Source: Coriobacteriaceae bacterium AM48-5 (GTDB taxonomy: Bacteria > Actinomycetota > Coriobacteriia > Coriobacteriales > Coriobacteriaceae). Taken from it: a stretch of DNA of 40,538 nt. Within the stretch, counting starts at the first letter, position 1. The number at the start of each line of letters is the position of its first letter. Shown one piece after another: positions 36,787 to 40,538 of the stretch. Location: the NCBI GenBank assembly GCA_027669525.1, contig JAQEDJ010000019.1, positions 1 through 40,538 on the forward strand, read 5' to 3'. The notes under the pieces were generated by a model, which had not been told where the DNA came from, did no database searches, and worked only from the letters and a program-made list of their open reading frames with translations. The position numbers and the translations under genes were made by a program.

Positions 36787-37410
36787 TTACCCGTTCAGTA
36801 CCATCAGCAAAGGCGCCATCAGCTCGCGTCGTTTGGCGGTTTTAGAGTTCTCTTCTACAAGATCCTTCAGCCGTTGTATATCGAGTCCACGTCCAAGCGC
36901 GTCGTTATAGGCATCGATAATTAATGAGGGATCCTCGCAATCGAGGCAAAGATCGACAAGCGTGCGCTCGGGTTTAGTTACCGGCAGGCCGTCGAGCCAA
37001 ACGATGTCCCGCTCAGCAATCTCGCGCTTTACAAAAGAAAGGGATTCGTTTCTTGTATTGATACGCATGGGCGCGGTCATCCTGTAGGGGGACAGATAGA
37101 AATCGCCCATTTGCTGCAGGTTCGCCGCTGTCGTACCGCTCACGGCGATGCCATCCCACTGACGTTTTCTCTCCCACGCGCAAAGGGAGGGATTGGTGAG
37201 CTTCCAAAAGGCGTTGAGTTCGTCGGTGTCTCGGCGCTGCGTTCCAGACATCCGGTAGGCGCCGTGGCATATCCGTTCAAGACGCCCTGCGCGGCATGAG
37301 TGCGCTAGCGCATCTCGAGAGATGTCCATGCGAGCCGCCTGGGCTGTGGTGAACACGCCCTCGCTCTCGGAAAGCTCGCTTATCGCCGCTATGTTGCTAA
37401 AGTACTTCAT
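36787..37410 (-). CDS. abiEi: AbiEi-type antitoxin / transcriptional regulator
   Basis: A 207-residue protein of the AbiEi family: N-terminal winged-helix (TTAQAARMDISRDALAHSCR, AGRLERICHGAYRM) and a C-terminal domain with LDGLPVTKPERTLVDLCLD, typical of AbiEi antitoxins that repress their own operon. The ATG at 37410 is chosen because TACAAT ends six bases upstream, the spacing of a leaderless transcript. In-frame starts at 37434 and 37461 would lie inside or upstream of that promoter and have no ribosome-binding site. Confidence 0.85.
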   Translation of the reverse strand: MKYFSNIAAISELSESEGVFTTAQAARMDISRDALAHSCRAGRLERICHGAYRMSGTQRRDTDELNAFWKLTNPSLCAWERKRQWDGIAVSGTTAANLQQMGDFYLSPYRMTAPMRINTRNESLSFVKREIAERDIVWLDGLPVTKPERTLVDLCLDCEDPSLIIDAYNDALGRGLDIQRLKDLVEENSKTAKRRELMAPLLMVLNG

Positions 37411-37416
37411 GCTGCA

Positions 37417-37444
37417 ATTGTAGGATATTTTCATACTTTTGCAA
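37417..37444 (-). promoter_or_regulatory. Leaderless-type promoter of the AbiE operon
   Basis: On the minus strand TTGCAA (37439-37444) and TACAAT (37417-37422) are 16 bases apart. Transcription is expected to start at or next to the ATG at 37410. Confidence 0.7.
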
Positions 37445-37528
37445 CGTGATTTTTGATCCATTAGATCCGTTTGCCTTGTTTACCCCATTTCTGACGCCGT
37501 TTTGCACCGGCACCCCATCCCCCGCTAT

Positions 37529-37709
37529 TGAGGTCTAATACTTTTCCGCGAAGTGAACGGCTGTTTTTGGACCCCTGAAACATCCGCATTTTTCGGCGGC
37601 AAAATCGTGGGATTTCAGCATTGAAACCGCAGGAAGCGGCACCTCTAAAGTGTCGATGCTTCGGGGGTCCGTTTTCACTCATTCACTTCTCGGAAAAGTA
37701 TTAGACCTC
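37529..37709. mobile_element. MITE-like element with 28-bp terminal inverted repeats
   Basis: GAGGTCTAATACTTTTCCGC... (37530-37557) matches the reverse complement of 37682-37709 over 28 bases with one mismatch. The inverted repetition continues less perfectly inwards (GGACCCCTGAAACATC near 37570 against the complement of GATGCTTCGGGGGTCC). The element of about 180 bases is flanked by GCTAT at 37524-37528 and 37710-37714, a possible target duplication. It carries no credible gene. Most of the otherwise gene-free stretch 37445-37819 is this element. Confidence 0.75.
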
Positions 37710-37819
37710 GCTATCAGCTATCCCAAAGATCAGACCGCCCCTCCTTCACGCCACGCAAAACCTGCCTTTTCTGCCCCTGCCCGCCTCCGCACCACCCAAA
37801 AACTCATCCAACATTAATC

Positions 37820-37847
37820 TTGGCTCAAGAATCGCTTAATCTATAAC
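37820..37847 (+). promoter_or_regulatory. Promoter of the UBA/DUF4342 gene
   Basis: TTGGCT (37820-37825) and TATAAC (37842-37847) are 16 bases apart, about 113 bases before the ATG at 37961. Confidence 0.45.
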
Positions 37848-37960
37848 CTGCACTATAGAGTTCGACCAAGGGCGGGGCGGCGCAACGCAGACCGCCGAAC
37901 GCAACGCTCGCGCCCGGGCAGATCGCCCGGCGTCGCGCCCATCGAACGAAAGGACAGGTC

Positions 37961-38503
37961 ATGGACGACCTCGAAAAAGTTGAAACCATCCGCACCAAGT
38001 GCAACGTGAGCTACACCGACGCCAAGGCCGCGCTCGACGCCGCCGACGGCAACGTCCTGGACGCCATCATTTGGCTCGAGTCGCAGGGCAAGACGCAGAC
38101 CACGTCGGCGCACGCCGCCACCGAGTCCGCACCAGCCGACGAGCCCTCGGCTGAGATGGTCGCCGCGCAGGTCGCCTACGAAAAGTCGAGCGAAAAGACC
38201 GACTTCTCCAAGAAGATGGACAGCGTGTGGGAGTACCTCAAAAAGCTCTTCCGTCTGAGCCTGGACACCAAGTTTATCGCCACGCGCCGCGACGCGATCA
38301 TCCTCAACATTCCCATCCTGATTCCCATCGTCGCCCTGTTTGCCTGGGGCGCCACGATATGGCTGATGCTGCTTGGCTTGTTCTTTGGCATGCGCTACCG
38401 CATCGATAGCGACGGCGACGTGCCCGGCAGCATCAACAACCTGATGGACAGCGCTGCCAATGCCGCGGACGACATCAAGCAAAATCTGAACGACGACAAG
38501 TAA
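37961..38503 (+). CDS. UBA-like and DUF4342 domain membrane protein
   Basis: A 180-residue protein. Residues 1-42 form a UBA/TS-N-like three-helix domain (IRTKCNVSYTDAKAALDAAD, ILDAIIWLE-type end), as in elongation factor Ts and NAC. A charged linker is followed by a DUF4342-type segment (KLFRLSLDTKFIATRRDAII, ILIPIVALFAWG) containing one transmembrane hairpin or helix at about 115-145, then a polar tail. AAAGGA precedes the ATG. The function of this family is not known. It is 18 bases upstream of the response regulator and probably co-transcribed with the two-component system. Confidence 0.8.
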   Translation: MDDLEKVETIRTKCNVSYTDAKAALDAADGNVLDAIIWLESQGKTQTTSAHAATESAPADEPSAEMVAAQVAYEKSSEKTDFSKKMDSVWEYLKKLFRLSLDTKFIATRRDAIILNIPILIPIVALFAWGATIWLMLLGLFFGMRYRIDSDGDVPGSINNLMDSAANAADDIKQNLNDDK

Positions 38504-38521
38504 TCGCAGACGGGGGCACGT

Positions 38522-39297
38522 ATGGCACGGATCCTGATTGTAGAGGACGAGGAGAAAATCGCCCGCTTTGTGACGCTCGAGCTGGAGCACGAGGCTACCA
38601 GGTGGAGCACGCCGCCGATGGCCGCACCGCCGTTGACCTAGCGCTGGAGCGCGACTACGATCTGATTCTGCTCGATGTACTGCTGCCGCAGCTCAACGGC
38701 ATGGAGGTGCTGCGGCGTGTCCGCAAGCACAAGGATGTGCCGGTGATCATGGTCACCGCGCGCGATGCCGTGATGGACAAGGTGGCCGGGCTCGACGCCG
38801 GTGCTGACGATTACCTGACCAAGCCGTTTGCCATTGAGGAGCTGTTCGCACGGATCCGCGTGGCGCTAAAGCGCTCGGAGGCTGTGCGGACGGCTTCGGG
38901 CGTAGCTGGCGTCGGCGCCGGAGCGGGCGTCGCGGGCGAGAAGGCCACCGCGATGCCCCCGGCCAGTGACATGGCCCAGACCCCTGCCTCGCCCTCCCCT
39001 GCCACACTCACCGTGGGATCGGTTGCGCTCGACCCCGACCGCCGCGAAGTCACGGTCGGCGGCTCGCCCATCGCGCTCACGGCCCGCGAGTTCGACGTCC
39101 TCGCCCTGCTTATGGCGCACGCCGGCACCGTGCTCACGCGCGAGCGCATCGCGCATGAGGCGCTAGGCTACGACTACGTGGGCGATACCAACAACGTCGA
39201 TGTGCACATCGCACATTTGCGCGCCAAGATCGAAGACGCTGGCGGCGCCCGCATCATCCAGACCGTGCGCGGGGTGGGCTATGTCTGCCGCGCATAA
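38522..39297 (+). CDS. OmpR/PhoB-family response regulator (frameshifted)
   Basis: About 258 residues after restoring one G near 38593 (CACGAGGCTACC to give HEGYQVEHAADG). The receiver domain has the acidic pocket (VEDEE), the phosphoacceptor Asp52 (LILLDVLLPQ), IMVTARD and the YLTKPF lysine. An Ala/Gly/Pro-rich linker, unusually long for the family (about residues 120-150), leads to a winged-helix effector domain (REFDVLALLMAHAG, TNNVDVHIAHLRAKI, IIQTVRGVGYVCRA). It is activated by phosphorylation and binds DNA. The histidine-kinase ATG at 39281 lies inside its last codons, so the two are translationally coupled. Confidence 0.9.
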
Positions 39298-40538
39298 CGC
39301 CGAGGCCAAGCGCGTCACCTCCATCGCCCGCGCCATCAACTGGGGCTATATGTGGCGCCGCTTGATGAGCTACGTCTGGCTCGATCTGTTGCTGATGGTG
39401 ATTGCGGCGGCGATCCTCGTCTATGGATACAACCAGACGCTGCCCGACAGCGCGTTTACCGCAGGCTGGATTCCCGGCGCCACCGTTCACGGCATGTCGC
39501 TGACGCCCGCACGCGGCTGGGACCTGACAACGCTCACCTATACCGTCGAGTTTGCGCGTACCACCAAGACCTTCCCCCTCGCGCAGGACCTCGTCGCGCT
39601 ATGGCCTCTCTACCTTGTCGTTATGGGTTGGCAGGTCATCAGCGTGCTCAACATGCTCGGCGGCGCCCGCCGCGTGCGCCGCACCATGGCGCCGCTCAAC
39701 GACCTTGCCTTGCGCGTGGACGAGCTCGGCCGTATGCAGCTCTCCGGCGGCAAGATGGAAACGCTGGAGCAGGCCATCGAGCGCGCAAGCGTCGACTCGC
39801 CGAGCGTCACCACCGGCGACGCCGACCTGGCAAGCATCGAGGTCGCACTCAACCGCCTGCTGCGCCAGATGCAAGAGGCCAAGCTGCAGCAGATGCGCTT
39901 TGTCAACGATGCGAGCCACGAGCTGCGCACGCCCATCGCGGTGATTCAGGGCTACGTGAACATGCTCGACCGCTGGGGTAAAAACGACCCGGACGTACTG
40001 GCAGAGTCCATCGCCTCGCTCAAGGCCGAAAGCGAGCACATGCAGGAGCTCGTGGAGCAGCTGCTGTTTTTGGCGCGCGGCGATGCCGGACGCACGGCCC
40101 TGCGGCATGCGAATACCAACCTGGCCGCACTGGTCGGCGAGGTATGCGAGGAGTCGCAGATGATCGATGCCGAGCACACGTATCGGCTGGCTTTTGACGC
40201 CTTGCTTGCCAGCGACCCGCGCTGCGACGCGCCCGTCGACGTGGCGCTCGTGAAGCAGGCTCTGCGCGTGATCGTGCAAAACGCCGCCAAGTACTCGGAT
40301 GCGGGAACGACCGTCACATTTGGCATAACGCCCAATGCGGGCTTGGGCACGATCGACATAAGTGTTGAGGACGAGGGCATCGGCATGAACCAGGAATCCG
40401 CAGCTCACGCGTTTGAACGGTTCTACCGCGCCGACAATGCACGCGATGCCGGCGCACAGGCTCGGGTCTGGGGCTTGCCATTGCCAAGTGGATCGTCGAC
40501 AGCATGGCGGTGTCATTGGCGTGACCTCAGTCGAGGGC
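39281..40538 (+). CDS. Sensor histidine kinase, cut by the window end
   Basis: The ATG at 39281 overlaps the end of the response-regulator gene by 17 bases. Two transmembrane helices (about residues 33-52 and 105-127) enclose an extracellular sensor domain of about 50 residues. A HAMP-like linker is followed by the dimerisation/phosphoacceptor box NDASHELRTPIAVIQGYVNM (His213) and the ATPase motifs VIVQNAAKYSD (N box), EDEGIGM (G1) and AFERFYRADNA (F box). After 40458 the reading is wrong: restoring a G at 40458-40461 and a C near 40502 gives the G2 box GSGLGLAIAKWIVDSHGG. The gene continues beyond the window. It phosphorylates the upstream regulator; the signal is unknown. Confidence 0.9.
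   Translation, partial: MSAAHNAEAKRVTSIARAINWGYMWRRLMSYVWLDLLLMVIAAAILVYGYNQTLPDSAFTAGWIPGATVHGMSLTPARGWDLTTLTYTVEFARTTKTFPLAQDLVALWPLYLVVMGWQVISVLNMLGGARRVRRTMAPLNDLALRVDELGRMQLSGGKMETLEQAIERASVDSPSVTTGDADLASIEVALNRLLRQMQEAKLQQMRFVNDASHELRTPIAVIQGYVNMLDRWGKNDPDVLAESIASLKAESEHMQELVEQLLFLARGDAGRTALRHANTNLAALVGEVCEESQMIDAEHTYRLAFDALLASDPRCDAPVDVALVKQALRVIVQNAAKYSDAGTTVTFGITPNAGLGTIDISVEDEGIGMNQESAAHAFERFYRADNARDAGAQARVWGLPLPSGSSTAWRCHWRDLSRG

Noticed and set aside
37461..37682. A 73-codon minus-strand ORF upstream of the AbiE antitoxin
   Set aside because: It lies across the inverted-repeat element, has no ribosome-binding site and its composition follows the repeat.
1..40538. CRISPR arrays, rRNA or tRNA genes
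   Set aside because: No regularly spaced repeat set, rRNA-like block or tRNA cloverleaf with a TTCGA-type arm was noticed on reading either strand; weak tRNAs could be missed without a covariance search.

Overview
The window looks like a chromosomal segment of a gut actinobacterium of the Coriobacteria, most likely Collinsella or a close relative. This is inferred from a GC-rich backbone with an MPATG-type sortase signal, coiled-coil/CAP surface protein, leaderless-type promoters and a UBA/DUF4342 gene beside an OmpR/histidine-kinase pair. No 16S or marker gene is present, so the genus is not proven. No rRNA, tRNA, CRISPR array or integrase was recognised.

Layout. (1) 1-4.2 kb: a frameshifted glutamyl-Q-tRNA(Asp) synthetase, then a minus-strand run of three calcineurin-like phosphoesterases and two small membrane proteins. 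(2) 4.2-7.6 kb: a large secreted coiled-coil protein with a CAP domain and sortase signal. (3) 8-16.9 kb: a minus-strand operon, in transcription order membrane protein, small protein, ClpX-like AAA+ ATPase, SF2 helicase fused to a PD-(D/E)XK-like nuclease, and a ~630-residue protein of unknown family. A pseudo-methylase/HsdS-like gene diverges from it at 17.1-18.8 kb. (4) 18.8-21.2 kb: small and membrane genes of unknown role, with palindromic repeats. (5) 21.2-29.9 kb: an AT-richer defence block with a WYL regulator, a very large SF1 helicase with a C-terminal HEPN motif, a complete EcoRV-like restriction-modification pair and an HNH nuclease. (6) 30-35.8 kb: a second minus-strand operon (unknown protein, soluble VirD4/TraG-like ATPase, ClpP-like protease, unknown protein), again with a divergent pseudo-methylase/HsdS-like gene. 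(7) 35.9-37.4 kb: an AbiE-type toxin-antitoxin pair. (8) 37.5-37.7 kb: a MITE-like inverted-repeat element. (9) 37.9-40.5 kb: UBA/DUF4342 protein and a two-component system cut by the window end.

The most interesting pattern is the repetition of one layout: a catalytically dead HsdM-plus-HsdS-like protein diverging from an operon of ATPases with nuclease or protease partners. It occurs twice, 16 kb apart, and both divergent promoter regions contain the same 12-mer. The two modules may be one system or two related systems; the cargo between them is recognisable defence.

A caution applies throughout. At least a dozen genes are broken by what look like missing single bases, mostly in short homopolymers, including housekeeping-type genes. 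This pattern suggests uncorrected sequencing error rather than decay, so such genes are annotated here across their frameshifts as single genes.
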